Source of the DNA: Oxyruncus cristatus
Lineage: Eukaryota; Chordata; Aves; Passeriformes; Cotingidae
NCBI GenBank assembly: GCA_013399855.1
Contig: VXAY01006800.1
Span: forward strand, 1,578,392 to 1,642,391
Length of the DNA: 64,000 bases
Direction of reading: 5' to 3'
The notes below the pieces were generated by a model. That model saw only the letters and a program-made list of their open reading frames with translations, was not told the origin of the DNA and did not search any database. The position numbers were made by a program, and so were the translations under genes. Below, piece by piece: positions 1-14,794 of this stretch; position 1 is the stretch's first letter; every line of letters starts with the position of its first letter.

Positions 1-1741
1 TTCCCTGCATCCTCTCACTGCAAAATTAGGACAGAACCGGTTCACATACCACAGCCCAAACTGGGCTTTTCACTTTGTTTGCAGTACTCCTAAACTTGAG
101 GTTTCTTTTATGAATGAAAACCTTGTAAAATGCAAATAACAGTATAGTAAAGAAGAGTGAAGGTGTGTGATCTTTTCAAATGTTAGTTCTTTCTGGTCAT
201 AGCTAAGTAATTATGCTTGACGTATTAGAAGCATGCTGATGTTTTTACTGTTTGGGAAGCAAAGCTGAGTTAAGACTCTGGTGGTTACTAATCATATTCA
301 GGGAGAGTATTTCTCTTTGATTCATAAAATAGTATGATTAAGTAATTTTTCTGGATTTTTATGAATCCACACCCTGTTTCTGGTTGTTTGTCTGTACAGG
401 GCAAAACAATGCAAACAAAAAACCTCCAAAACTCCTAAAAAACACTGGAGTTGGCTTCAAGATGGTACAAATCAATGTGTTGAAACTGGGGAAGGCTGTG
501 CCACATTTTCTCTGGCATGATTTTATAAAATTACCTCATCAGGCTTTGTGCCTACACATACTCCCATCACCCACATGCTACAGCCAGAATCATGATGGGT
601 ATATTATTCACATCTTGTTGTGAGAATCCACGGTGAGCATCCAGGTCAACACAGCAGAAGGTCAGGGAGGAGAAGCTAAAAGGTTCATCTAAACTGATAT
701 ATCAGTATCTGCATAATCTTGACCTGTGTTTGCTGTATTTTTAAATGCTGTCCCGTGTTGCAGAGTTAGAGACCCACATCCAGTGAACAAATGGGTGGTC
801 TTCTTATTCTTTGAGACCTGCAATCGGTAGAACAGCTGGGTTATCTTCCTCAGTAGGACCCTCTTAATCTAACTTAAATGCTAATTGTCCTGCTGTGAGA
901 TCACAGTACTACAGTTGATACGGAAACATAACATCTGAGAGAACTGCAGAAAAGATCTTGTGTCTGAAAGCCAACTCTTTTGTCATTAGAAGTTGTAGCC
1001 TCTTTGTTTTCCTTACCTACATTCTAGGAAAATCATAAGCAGACTCCACAAATAAAACATAGGAAGCAACTGACTTCTTTTAAAACTAGTTGCTAGCGAA
1101 GATTCATATAATGACACCCTCCAAAACAATGTGTTGAGATAAAAATCAAAACAACGAACAGCAATATTGTGGGATATTAAATATTTAGAAAATTTATCTA
1201 AATATCTCTACTATTTCCCTTGTGTCTTGTTTTTACCCTTGTGGTTATAACTAGGATCAGAAATAGAAGTGTGACAATATTCTTGAGGAAGATATAGAAT
1301 TACAAAAAAATCCCTCAGAAATTATTTTCTTTCTATATTCATCCCATCTTAAATAAGGCAAATAACTCTGAATTTCTTACATTGCAAGTTCTGCACTTGG
1401 GAATATAGTTTGAGGTAAGCAGTTTGAGAACAAATTGACTATTTGGAACTGGTGGAATGGAAACCAATGCTGCCTGTCTACATCTATAGGTGGTCATCTC
1501 AAGCTGCCTTGCAGCACATTGAAAACAGATTTAAACTGAAGAACTGTGTTGCATTATTCTGAAGTATGGTTTGATAAAATTTGATGCTATCTTAAATGCC
1601 AAGTTCTCACTTGGCATGCTAAATGCAATTTTTTAAAAGGACCTCTTTTTTCCTTTTTTTTTTTTTGTAAGTTGCTTAAAAGGCTTTGAAAAGGAGATGT
1701 GGATTTCTCTTTACTTGAAATATTTTATTGTTGCTCAAAGA

Positions 1742-2358
1742 ATATCCTGAGTTGGAAGGGACCCATAAGGATCATTGAGTCCAACTCCTGGTGGTGCAAA
1801 GGACAGCCCCAAGAATCACACCACGTGCCTGAGAGTAAATGTGTCCAAACATTTCTTGAACTCTGGCAGGCTTGGTGCTGTAACAACTTCCTTGGGAAGC
1901 CTGTTTCAGCCTAATAACCCACTGGCTGAAGAACCTTTTCCTAATATCCAGTTTAAACTTCCCCTCCCACAGATTCATGCTGTTCCCTAGGGTCCTGTGA
2001 CTGGTCACCAGAGAGAAGAGATCAGTACCTGCCGCTCCACTTGTGAGGATGCTGCAGACTGTGATGAGGTCTCCCCTCACAGCCTCCTCTTATCCAGGCT
2101 GAACAATTGACCCGAACTGCTCCTTTTATGGCCTCTCCTCTAGAGCCTTCACCGTCTTTGTAGCCCTCCTTTGCACACTCTTTAATAGCTTTATATCGTT
2201 GTGGTGCCCAGAACTGTCCACGGTAAGCAAGGAGAGGCCACCCCAGTGCAGAGCAGAGTGGGACAATCCCCTCCCTTGAGTGGCTGACGATGCTTTGCCT
2301 GATGCCTTCCAGGACATGGTTGGCCCTCCTGGCTGCCAGGGCACTGCTGACTCGTATT
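1742..2358 (-). mobile_element. CR1 non-LTR retrotransposon fragment, 3' end, antisense to SEMA3E
   Basis: The + strand reads GAGTTGGAAGGGACCCATAA, then ATCATTGAGTCCAACTCCTGG, the familiar reverse complement of a CR1 3' end. It continues through the usual blocks (CACCACGTGCCTGAGAG, GAAGAACCTTTTCCTAATATC, GGTCACCAGAGAGAAGAGATC, GATGAGGTCTCCCCTCA, CTCCAGGACATGGTTGGCCC) to about 2358. The element therefore lies on the minus strand. Minus-strand translation gives remnants such as LLKSVQRRATKTVKALEE, the C-terminal region of the CR1 reverse-transcriptase protein. It is 5' truncated, as most CR1 copies are, and interrupted by stops and frameshifts. Boundaries are accurate to about 10-20 bases. Confidence 0.95.
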
Positions 2359-5280
2359 CAACTTGCTCTGTTCTACTTATTATTATTTCAAACAACAGCA
2401 ATAGCTGCAGAAAATTTTCAGTCTGATCCCAGGTAGATGAAATGTGGATGAAACAGGTTGTGTATATGTTCATGTATCTGGGCATTTTTTCTCACTGTGA
2501 ATACACAGCTCGGCCTATGGAAAATAACAGTAAAAAACAAGGTGGATTGCATGAATTTTTTACATGTAGTCTTGAAAAAGATATACCCTTGCTCAAATGA
2601 GAATATAAATTTTGTTATGAGTTAATACTGCTTCTTTTTGAAAGAAGTAACAGTAATAAGTACAGATATAAAATAATCTTCTCATGGAAACCATTGTCGC
2701 TTTTCACATTATGTGAAAGATCTTTAGAGACAAAGTCTATATACTGTACAGATACTGACTTGAATAACTTATTATTTACTATTTGGTTCTTGTAGTGTTT
2801 TGGATTAAATAACTAAATATATTTGTTTGTACCTTTTATTAATTAGTGTATTTTGAAAATTGTTATTTTGCTATTTATAAAACCTGATAGTTGTTTTCCT
2901 GTAGCCCTATAAATTGCTTGTTGATTTTGGAAATATATTAAGAGATTTAAGGCTCTGCTATATGTAATACTTACACAGCTAAACATAGTATTTTAATACC
3001 ATACCTCAGTGTTCAAAAAAGGCTTCCTTGTCATTTTATATCACTTGAAGTTCTAAAGCCAGATTCCCTTATCCTATGGGACTGTCTGGAAAATAGATGA
3101 ACTGTTACAATATGAAGGTTAGCATATCTTAGATGAGTAACCTTTGTAGTTCACTCTGGGAAAAAGAGCCATCAACTACTTTCTTCTTCTCCCACCAGTA
3201 AATCCAGACTTTCAAAGGATGCTGCAGACCACTCTGAGACTTATGCAACAAATCTCGTTTTCAATTTTCTATTCAAGACTTCAGTTTTGAGCAGTCTGTG
3301 GGAACTAAAATCTTGCACAGAGTGCAACAATTACTGTTTACTACATGTAATTGAGAAGTAGAGATCCCTGGTGTTTCAGCTTACTAGAGAATAGATCCAT
3401 TAAGTGTAGCCAGTTTTCTTGGACTATTAACTAACTCAAGGATAGAGTTTTCTACTTCACCATGGATTGGTTAGACAGTTTATCATTCTTACAGATCCAA
3501 AAACCCACATCTGTCCACATCTTGTGGAGCAATACTTTTTCATCCTATATGTTGCAATAACTCCTGTCTTTCACCAGCAGGAAGTCCTGTTATTCACCTG
3601 CAGTGATAAGTAGCTGAATAAATTCAGCGAGAGAACATGACATTCAGAGTTAAAAACAGCTATTCAGTTTGCTTTTCTCCTACTCAGCGTATGCAGTTGA
3701 CTGGCTGAATTCCTGCAATAGCTATTGTGATGACTGTAACCTCCAACACAGCCATACAAAAGTGGGATCATCAGAGCAGAAAGCATCAATATTGGAAGAG
3801 TTTGCTTCAGTGATTACAAAACCTGGTTTGCAGCAGCAATTGTCTCAATAAGAGTATGTCTTGCCTCAACCTGTACACCTTGAAGTGATAGATTACAAAA
3901 AGATGTTTGGGCAAGTGCACAATAATAACCCCTGAGCAAATTTTGTCCACACCTGGCCATTTCTATGATGTTTCTACAGAAGAGAAATCTGAAGAGTCTA
4001 AGACAAATTATGTGATCTGGCTTAACTATTTACGTATTTGTACAAACAGTTTCACAACTTCTGTGTGATAAATCAATGTAAAGTTCATAGCAGAGTAGGA
4101 ATTAGGGCTGCTGCTGATGATGATTGTTTTATTCCTTAATAAATACAATTATGTAAAATGAGTCTAGTCTACACCTGGCATTTCAATCATCATACTTCAA
4201 ACACCTTGATTTCCAGAGTGACTACACATTTATTCATGAAGCAAATATTTCAACAGCAGCAAAATTTCCTTCTCTCTGAAAGAGTAGTATCATTTCGAGA
4301 TACTGAATAATTCAGGAGTTCAAATTTTTCTTACTGTGCTACATGTGCATAGTTTTTACTTACACTTTCTCTGGTTATGCCAGTTGTGTTTCCCAGTAGT
4401 CAATTTTAGTATACTCAGACTCACTGTCTTTTCCACTCAGTGCAATTCAAATTGTATTCAAATTCCAAATTCATTGCAGTTTACATTGCAACTCAGTGTT
4501 AATTGGTATATCATCCACAACTGAAGTGGATCTACACGATTTCACTGCTTTACATCACTGCAGGTTCAGTATACCTATTGCTTTCTTTGGCTTGCAGAGA
4601 CGTGTGGTGTCAGCCCACATGTGAAGTGATGGATGAGAATTAAGTGGAAGTGGTAGGGATACAATACCGCCGCTCTGGATTAGCTAAATAGACTGGAACA
4701 AGGTTTTGCAGGAGCCAGTGGAGGCCTTTGCTCTGTCTGGGATGGGGTGTATCACCAGTAACAACCTCTCCTAAAGGCTGGGAGCTGCTTGACCTATTCA
4801 AACTCTCTTGTACCAAATCAATCAGCACACCTGGCTACCTAGCACCGTGCAGTGCTTGTCATTTCCACTCAATCTTTGGCCTCTCTCATGAATCCTACGG
4901 GGAAAAATTCTCATAAATCCAACAGGGTGTGATTCATTCACTAAATTTACTCAAAATCAATGCTCTTCATTGAGCCTCCTGGGCTATGCTCACCTAACTG
5001 TGTTTACTTTTCAGCAGGTATCAGGGTGGTCTAATCAGGTGGCCTTTAGTAAACACCCACAACACTGCCACTCATGTTAGCCTGGCTCTTAATTCTTCCC
5101 CATAAGCTCCCAACATGTTCCTCATTCTCCTCTGGTCAGAGCTCAATATATTCCAGTTGCTCTTCACATAAAAAACATAAAGAGATTATAGTTAGTTTCT
5201 GTTAGCTGATATGAGGACATCAATCTGTCTTTGGGCTCTCATTATATATATTGGTTAAAGAATATTATATACCTACATAC

Positions 5281-5294
5281 TATATATATATATA
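5281..5294. repeat. (TA)7 dinucleotide run
   Basis: Seven perfect TA units inside a longer A/T-rich stretch. Confidence 0.95.
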
Positions 5295-8200
5295 AAATAA
5301 AGGTAAAATGTTTTCAATAAACATGTATGTATAAATACAAATACTCATCTAGCAACACCTATAATATGGCATTTCCTGTGATAATATCTCTAGTACAAGA
5401 AAGAGTCTTTTCATATGTCTCACTATTGAAATAGTACAGCCTGTACTGTGCACACAGGGTCAGGACAGAGCGTTATAATGTTGTCTTATATCCTTCAAAT
5501 TTCTGGGATATTTCTTATTTGGTATAATTCAGTCCAGCTCTCTTGAATGCAAAGGCATGTAGAGGTTTAATACAATTTCACTGTCAATAGACTCTTAATT
5601 TATAAAGACGGTTCTGATACTCTTTCATCATTAATGTTCAGTTTTCAGTTGATGTACTTTTTTTTTTTGTCATTGGACTTTAAGCAAACATGTGAAATAT
5701 ATAATTTTAGCTGCTACTACATGCCTGAGTTCAGAAGGAAAAAAAAATGGGGGAAGTCTTATCCTGTTTAACCACAGCATATTATTTTCCATCCTCAGGG
5801 AAAGAAAAGTAATTCTGGTTGAAAAGGATATTCTGTTATGTATAGCATAATGTTTTCTCTGACTTAATGGATTTCACCATTCTAGAAAGCATTGGAAATG
5901 GAAAAAATGCCACACTAACAACTAAAATCACATCACGTTGCTTTTATTAAAAGCAAAAAAACCTTAGAAAAGGGAGCAGAGAGAAGCATAGATTCAGCAT
6001 TATTCCTTTCTTTGAAAGAAAGAGATTTCCAGGATACATTTTCTTTAGAAACATATGTAAGTATGCTTAATTAACATACTCAGAGATATTTAATAATGAG
6101 CAATTCGTTTTAAACTGAGAGAAGCAGCTGTCACTTAAATAGTTTGGATGTATCTAGGGACTCTGCAGGCATTCAGTTTTCATAAAGCATCACTGTGACT
6201 GGATATTTGATATAACTATGGAAGAACTTTGTGGGATCCATCCCACTACACTTTAACATTTTTAGCACCATTCCCAATTATGTTCTAAATTAAAGTCTTA
6301 CACATACAGACTCATAATTGCAAATGCAGTGTCTAAGATGCCATGTCTGGAATATCATAGAATTTTAACTAGTGATTCCACTCAATCAATTTGAATTACT
6401 GATAACTCTGTTTGCAGGGTCATCCCTACTGACTTAATGCTTCATAAAAAGTAAATACTAATATGAATTAATTTTGTAATTTTTGGTGGAATGGATTTTT
6501 TGTTGGAAGTACCTGAGAAGTGTAAATCTTCATGTAATTTTTTTAGGTCATGAGAAATAAGTAATATATTTTTCACAAAGAAGTAAAGCAACATGTTTCT
6601 TTTCAGGCTACTGTGGCCTGAAAACAAAATAAACTTTTCTTTAACTCAACCATTTTAGTTGGAGTTAAATACTATCCTACACCTCCTGTTGGTGACTGTT
6701 CAAATGCTCAGATTCTTGCTCGGCTCAAGTACATTATAACCAAATACAATTTAACCACAAATCATTGACTGTTCATGCATGACTTTATTACTGAAATTTC
6801 GTGTGAGCTGACATTTTCAATGAAGGCTGTGAGATTTCAGTGACCAAGTCCTTATCTAATCCACTTAAATCCCTTTGAAAATCCTATTATTAACTATTGA
6901 ATTCTCCTAATGAGTTATTTCTGAAAATACTCACTACTTCTCAAATGATATAATGTAACCCTTTGAAATACACTTGTCATTGAGGAGAACAACAGGTGGT
7001 TTTTAGGGAATATTTCTTAATTCTTGAAATAAAGTAGTTTTTTTGTTGTTATTTTATATAATTCTATATATAGGTATATAATTCTAATTTGTGGCTACAC
7101 ATGCAGCTATTTAACCTCATATTTAATTTTATCCTTTTCAGAAAAGTATAAAAATATTTTTATTAGAAAAGTATGAATTATTTAAAGACAGCTATAAAAA
7201 TGACTGTGCTTATATCTGGCAATGTAATCTAGCACATTCTTCCTAAAATGCTTTATAGATATTTTAAATTGTATATAAATATTTAATCAAATATTCATAA
7301 ACCTAACTATTTCAAGAACAATTCAATGCTTTTCTAATATTAGTTGAATTACAACATTCTGGCATTGCTGTATGTCTTCAGTTATTACCATTTTTTATGT
7401 TATAAATGCCTTTATCTATTATGGATATGAGAGAGATTAGGGTGACATTTGTACAAATCTGCATCAATATTCTGCTGTTCCCAGGGAGCACAGCTTTGCT
7501 TTTGCCTGAAAATATCTGTAGTATTAAACTCAGTTTTTGTTGCATATCTGTTCTTGCTGGGAAAATAAATATTAAAGCAATTAGAATAATTATTATTATT
7601 CTGGCATTATCCATAGGATTTAATGAGACATCTCTAATTTTTCTGATCTTGTAATCTAGTGAAACCTAGATTTATAATGTTATTCATCTGATAAATTAAT
7701 TCAGTTTTTATATGCAAATGTCAAATTCCTTAATTTTATAGGTTTAATAATTCTGAAAAACAATTAGGTTGTCTGCAGCACATAGTATTGCAGAGACATG
7801 AGTTATACTGTATGATTTATAGAGACAAAATAGGATTCACGATCTAGTTTATGAATTTGTAATTACACAGCACAGAAAGCCAAACACAATCACGTGTGGC
7901 TGTCTGAAATTTCTTGAAGACAGCCATTTGACATCATCCACATTGATTTTTGAGTCATTCATTTTTAATAAGATAATATCCTGTTCTTCCTTAGCCTTCG
8001 TAATCAGATCTGTAAAGTTACTTGTAAAGTTATTCTTTCTGTTTGACTGAAATAATGGTTAGAGAAGGGAAAAAGTCTTGTCTACTAATTAGAAAATATC
8101 TCAAGTTCCACTGCTCATATCCGAAAGAAACACAGACTATTAAAAAATAAAAAAAAAAAAAGAGAGCAAAAGATTTAAAAAAGACTTTATTCGATGTGGT

Positions 8201-11200
8201 TAAAAACTAGTTGGAATGGAAATACAGTTGGGATGAAAAATAAATATATAAAATAAAAGTTTAAAATTTTATGTAAGTAGCTTTATTCAAGCAAGACAAA
8301 GATTTGAATATTTGGTTAGCAGAATGACAGAGGTGCTTATGGTTGAAAGTAAAATCAAACATTTTGTAGCACTATACTGTGGCCATTATTTGAGTGACAG
8401 TGTAGATTGAATTGATTTAAATTGTACTTTTCTATTATAGCTATTAATTTCTGTATCACAACTATTTGTAATTTGACTTTACTTTTCCCTTGGAGATCTC
8501 AGAGCACTTTAGAAGATGTATAATACTCATTAAAGATATGGTTCTCATTTAATCAGCCATCTGCCTGGTTTACTCATTTGGAAAGCCGACGTGTCTTCTG
8601 CATTTATATAATTCTTAGTGCCCTCTTCAAGACAGAGGTCAAAGTAACAGCATGATTCTTGTGAATGGCAACTGTGAAAAGTCAGTCAGTTTAAGCTCCC
8701 GATGCTAGTGCCATGTCTGAAATATTATTATTAGCCATTGTCTAATTTATAGAGCCAAGGGACAAGAACTTGAGGATCAGGTATCTCAGTCCCCTTCCCT
8801 TCCTAACCAAACAACTTCAGCAACCCATGAAATTCCTGCCCCACATTACCTCAACTCCACAGATCACTCCAAGCTCCAGTAACTTCCAGACATACTAAGT
8901 TAAACTTGTATGTTTCTTATTATAGGAATATTTTCTAGCAGAGAATCTACATTTATTGAGACAGAGCCATTTCCAGTTTGCAAGGTATACAGGCTTTGAC
9001 AATGGAAGCATCTTTAAGAAATGCATTAAAAATATTGAAGAGAGACATTTCATGGTGTCTCTGCCCAGTTTCAAGAGCTTTAATTTAAAAACTATTATTC
9101 CATTGACAGCTTTAAATTTAATTTTATTTTTAAGTCAAAAAGTGTTGTTAAAGAAAAGTCCAAATTGCATATTATTTTCTTTACAATTTATTTCCTCAGG
9201 AATTTTAGATAAAAAATGTACACGGAAAATATTTCTTAGGATTATATTCCATTTGTTGAATTGTTGTGATTATTTACCTTACCTCCTCATCAACTTTGCA
9301 TAATAATCAGAATTTACAGTTGAGGAGAGATAAACTGTGGAGAATTATATCATAGTAGGCATATTCTTGGAAAGCAACTAACTAAAAAGTAATAAAGTGA
9401 AAATATCGCACAGTAAGGAAAACTATCATTAAATAACTGTAGGATGATTTTTCTTACGTCCTATTTGTCCTCTCTTTCATGAACAGATGTCTCATTAGGG
9501 TCAGCAATGATTAGAAGCCTGACTTTAGAAACTGTTTAGGCAAATATGATACAATATCAGAAAAAAAAAGTCAAATCCTGCCTCTCTGTTATAATGTAAA
9601 TTGAACAAAACTGGAATAAACTATGTATATCTCGTCAATGTGAAATATGAGAGAATGGACCGGAAAAAGGAAGAAAGCATCTCAATATATTGTCTGATTC
9701 GGTACAAATTCAGTGGCTCTACTACTCAATAGACATTCTTGCCCTCTAATGAAGCCTAAGGTCCTGTATCGGCTCACAGTCTCCTTTCCACGTCTAAATT
9801 TTGTACCTCAGCAGATTGGGAACAGCCAGGACACTGCCAAATACACTATTTAAAGTCAGAAAAACAAACTAAAAGACTGAAATGTATTAGTCAGGAGATA
9901 CCAGTCCTCATGTAACCAAGGGTTTCAGAGATCTACCAGAGAGAACTATAAATCTTTTTACTTTTTAAAGGTAATCATCTACTTTTGAAGCAAGAGATGA
10001 GATCTCAATTTTTCTCTTTTGACACAGCTTCGTTCACACCCAGCTAAATAGGTAGAACGTGTTTTCTTTGAGGTGTAAGAAGTCTGAACTCAACTTCCTT
10101 CTTTGGTTGGTGACGATTCAACTTTTGTTCCTTTACCTCCTGTGGAGAATTTTAATACTGTGTGGGGAACCCTTGTCTCTCCTCCCACTGCAGCTATCAC
10201 TTCCATAAAAATTTTTGAGTCATTAAGAGAGGATACAGTTGAAAGTAAGGCCAGCATATGGTAACCTGAAAGCTACAGCAATGCTCTGGCTAAGTACATG
10301 CTGAAGTCCTCCATATATTTAAGCCGTTATCAGCATATAAACTATGAGTATTTCAAACTAAATTTCTAATTATTGCTTTAAATTTTATCTTCATTGCGGA
10401 ATTTTATTACACAGCTAATAAAAACTGCATTTATCTTCTGTACTGTAGCACTGAATTTAACTTTCTTTGAGACTGCTGTAACCCTGCCTTGCTTTTCACA
10501 TCAACTTCTATTTTAAACTCTGAACAGGAGCCAAGTAATTTAAAAGTATGTAAGAAAGTTAATGTATTATTAAGTTGTTCTAATAGGTTATTTTCAGAGT
10601 CTTACAAATCAGCATTTGCAGTGAAAATGAGTCTGGGAGAGACAGGTCTACTTCTCTGTAACTGATTCAGATGGGAATTTGGTGAGCCACAAATTTGATT
10701 TTAATTGCTTTGAAGATCTTCAGCTTTCACAGGCCTGTTCTGGAAAAGAAAGTTTATTTTTGCTGACAAATGATAAAACACAACAACGGATAAATGTATT
10801 AAACAATGCCTGGACACTACATTTTTCTTCCATCTGGATCCCTACTAGCCAATGTCAGCCCCTGGGAGACTTGCTACCAGTAGCTAGTTATATTTGTTTA
10901 TTTACATATCAGTAATGTTTTTACTTCTTGAATCACTGAAACCCATGTGCAGTTTAGAGTTTCTTCTGGACTCTTTATCTCTGGTCTTGATGAGAATGGT
11001 TAGGTTAAGAATAAGAGCTAAATGCCCACACGAAAGGGTAAAAACAGGAGAACCCACAGCCACTTTGCATTCCTTCATGAACCTCTCAGACTGGCAGGGC
11101 TAGCTGGAACTCTCAGCAGGCTCTGCTGCCTGCCCAGCCCAGGGAACATCCAGGTGAAAAACAGGGAATGAACATTGTCTTTGGCTCAGTTCCTCCACTT

Positions 11201-12672
11201 GCTGGCCAATGCAGTTGAGCTGGCATGGAGGTGGCACAGGAATTCATTTCTGGGAAAGACTATAAGCAAATGGAAAGGCTGAGGGTGACAGGAGGAAGCA
11301 AGGGAGGAATTATGACTCAGAGGGATGTCTGTGACTCACAGTGTTTCCCTGGGCTGCCCAGGAGTTACATGCAGCCTTCTACTTGGAGTGCAAATAATTC
11401 AACAGCAAAGTGAGTAAGGAGAACGAGAGTTTAGATGTAGAGGTTTGCAAAGAGCAACTTAATGATGTTTGTGTTTTCATGTGTTTGAATTGAGGGCATG
11501 TATAGTAACACCGATGAGGTCATTAACAAATCTGATATCACGATTCTGCTTCACTCCTTCCATTGTGTCCATTTTGAATCTCACAGTGAGAAGTACCACT
11601 GCAGTTGTATGCATCACAGTAGAAATATTAAGATGTGGTTTCTTACTCTTGAAGCCTTACAGCCTCACTGATGGACACCTGACACTGAAACCATTTGAAA
11701 CACCCTTTTAGTGACAGTGCAGCAGCTGGATGTTTCCAAGGGTCACGAATACTTTTTTTTTTCTACAGCTTTACTCCACTCTAGTGAAGAATTTCACATG
11801 TCCCTGTATTTCAGTGTCTTTTGAAATGAGTTCATATTCCAATGTTCTAATAAAGATAAAGTGTTAATACTCCTGTGAATATATCTACAGAGGAAATATA
11901 CGTTGCTCCCACAGTTATCCATGATAAATCCCTTCAGCTTAATATTAATCCATATTTCCTTAGGATGGCAATTATGCTTGACTAGTGTTCTGAATAAGAA
12001 TGCTCCTACTAATCAGAGCATACACCTACAAAAGACCAGTGGCAAGCTTCTTCCTTGCCTTTCTGAACAATTGTCTTGGTAAAAGAAGCAAAACATGGAG
12101 AAGTTTGTGCTTCTTCATTCAAACACCTTATTCTCATAATCTGAAAAGCAGCTTGTTCTTTTTGTGCACCTGGTTTGATGCTTTTAAATCAAGATAGGGA
12201 AAAGGCATTTTAGCTTTGCTCTTTCTCTCACTGTAATCACACTCTGAGCAGCACAACTAAGAACAGGACCTAGCAGAATTTCAGGCATTAGAACTTCAGT
12301 GATTTGGGGGAAGAATCTCTATAAAAGCCCCTCAAGATTCAGTAGTAAAGTAAAATATGAGGAAAGTATATCTTTGAATTGCTACAATCCAGTGTTAGGT
12401 TACAATTTGATGCTTTTGAAATTCAATGAGAATTTTGCCAGCACAAGTGAGGCACTGGGCTCCAGGTGCACATTTTTAAAAACAGCAACTTGGCATTAGA
12501 CAAAGGTGAACTAATTGGCAGCCTCATTTTCCTGTGATCATATGTTCTTCTGAAACAGTGAGATGAAAATAAGTGTTCAGATGAAGATAACAGTGTATGA
12601 ATGTGTTTACGTGTTTATATGTATATTGATGTAATGTGTACATATAACACACATTTCTTTAATGTGTGTCTT

Positions 12673-12717
12673 TATACACATATATATATACATATGCATG
12701 TATATATATACACATAT
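12673..12717. repeat. 45-base alternating purine-pyrimidine tract (TA/CA/TG)
   Basis: Every base alternates pyrimidine and purine from TATACACA through to ACACATAT. Within it, two 11-base arms (12681-12691 and 12700-12710) are perfect inverted repeats around an 8-base loop. GT/CA-rich sequence lies just upstream from about 12600, so this is probably a decayed TG/TA microsatellite. Confidence 0.9.
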
Positions 12718-13537
12718 CTCCAAACTTTTGGTTTGTAAAGTTTCATTCTTCTTTAAATACACACTTTTCATAAAACCATTGCAGTAATTGTTCCCGTGCT
12801 GTGGGTTAGCACTTTTCCATTTGCTCAGAGTCCTAATCTTTTACAGAAATTGTACAGGTTTTCATTCACTAGTTAGTATACAATAGGTATTCCATGTTTA
12901 GTTACCCTTTCTTTCTAGTTTTTTATAAATATATATTTTCATCATTCACATGTTTTTACTTAACTAAAAAAGAAGCAACTAATGTGGTAAAAATAGTATT
13001 CACACAAAGAATAGAAATTCAACATCAGTTATTTCTTTATGAAAATTATATAAAGTATATACATTTGTCATATATTTAATATCAGAACTTCATAGCAAGA
13101 AATTTACATTTCTATGAGGAAATTTTCCATTAAAATGTGGTTCTGTTCCCCAGAACTGAGGTTTCAGCCAGCTTTACTCTTTGAGTGTCCATACTTCTCC
13201 AAGGGAGAAAATTTCTCTTTTGGAGAAATGGGAAGATAATACATGCTTTCATAGGCTAAATTCCGTGTAGTATGCTTCAAGTGTAACTTTCAGCTTCCTT
13301 AAGAAAGTAGAAAGACACTTCTGTTTGTGCTATTAATACATATGAAAATGTTTCCAAAAGAGAAGGGTTTCCACCCTTCCTGAAATCAGATATAATCCCA
13401 TTTATTTAGAAACAATTTCTTGTGTATTATGGTTTACTAGGACAAAATTACCAAGTTAACATTTCTTCATTTATATTCATGCAAAGATTAATTTTCATTG
13501 ACCATCAAGGTGAGAAAGAAAACTGTGATTGCATTTC

Positions 13538-13552
13538 TTATTTATTTATTTA
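13538..13552. repeat. Short (TTTA)n run
   Basis: Nearly four TTTA units in a row. Confidence 0.85.
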
Positions 13553-14777
13553 TATAAGAAAAAAGCTGACCCACACTGACACTAGTGGGTGAAAAGAATC
13601 AGTTATTCCATAGCAAAACTTAGTCTCTCAACCCCATATTTTGCTGCAGTGAGATATCAGCTGTAGTCAGTTCGCGTAGGGCAGTGTCCCAGTAACGTGG
13701 GCTATACATGCCAGGGCTGCAAACTATTAGAACTTTTGAAAAACCTTTGTTTCAAGGAATTTTAATTATGGCTCACAAGGTCATTCATGTTGAGACTTTA
13801 TATCACGGGCCAAACTTCAGATCTCCATGAATAAGGCAAGAGGTTACTATGTGTAACTTTATCCTCACTATAGAGTTCATATGCTGCTGATTATAAGCTT
13901 GTAAACAAAGCCTTCACATCTCTCCTGTCCAAAACAGCTTTATAAGGAGTTTATTTTTTAGAAAAATAAGAACAGGTGACAAGGACAAATTGTCCTGAAG
14001 TATATGCGAGGAAGAAACCCCCCCAGTTTCTGATGAAAAAGACATTAGAAAAATCAGATCTCTTTAGACTATGCAGAGAATGCTTAGGTCGTGTCAGTTT
14101 TGTTCTCAAGGAATGCCAGTGCTTGGCTTCAGCACAACACAGGGTGACTTCCCTGTTCATTCTTCTCAGCATTTGTTTTCTTCTCTTTTCCATGTTTCTC
14201 CATGCAGACATACTTTTTATAGACTGGCCTTGAGTTGAAAATACTGAATCAAACTCCTTGCTCACCTTATAAACACCTTCGTGTATTTGCCAATTTGAAT
14301 GAGCAAAGTGTTTATCAGTGTTACCATCTCTTAAGTGACTTGAACAAGGTATATAAAATTTTAATCCAGATTTCTCTTTAAATATGATTAACTTGAATGA
14401 ATCATAGTGATGATTCTAATATTTATTCTACCCTTTATATTATAGGTTATACCCGTGTAAAGTCTGTTTGGTCCATGTAGCAATACTGGACTTATGTTTT
14501 ATTATACCTTTTTACTTGAAAAGGCATAGTTTTTTTCTTTCTTTTCTTGAAAAGACCCATTCTGGCTCATCTGCCTCTCACTTTATTTGACATACACAAC
14601 TCGTCTCATGCCTTAAGAATTAATTTGGCTCGCTTTTATAATTTGCTCTTTTAGGCTGCTTTTATCATCTTTGCTTCAGAGAACATTTATGTCTTCAGCT
14701 GAGACTAAATTGTGTTAATTAGGAAAATATCTAATGGCATCTTCCCATCACCATGCCTGAATGGCCACGTAAAGTTT

Positions 14778-14794
14778 AAAAAAAAAAAAAAAAA
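14778..14794. repeat. A17 homopolymer
   Basis: Seventeen consecutive A bases preceded by TTT and followed by GGCAG. I see no retrocopied gene upstream that would make it a poly(A) tail. Confidence 0.9.

Noticed and set aside
2126..2485. 119-codon minus-strand frame that could be taken for a gene
   Set aside because: Its C-terminal part is CR1 reverse-transcriptase remnant (SVQRRATKTVKALEE); it belongs to the CR1 fragment at 1742-2358.
8490..8590. Sequence faintly like an old MIR-type SINE (AGAGCACTTTAGAAGATG...)
   Set aside because: The similarity is limited to a few short words, and the diagnostic GAAACTGAGGC core is missing.
8956..9303. 115-codon open frame on the + strand
   Set aside because: Low-complexity composition typical of AT-rich noncoding DNA, no known motif, no splice or promoter context.
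13951..14265. Overlapping open frames on both strands (104 and 85 codons)
   Set aside because: Mutual shadows without motifs; neither resembles a known protein.
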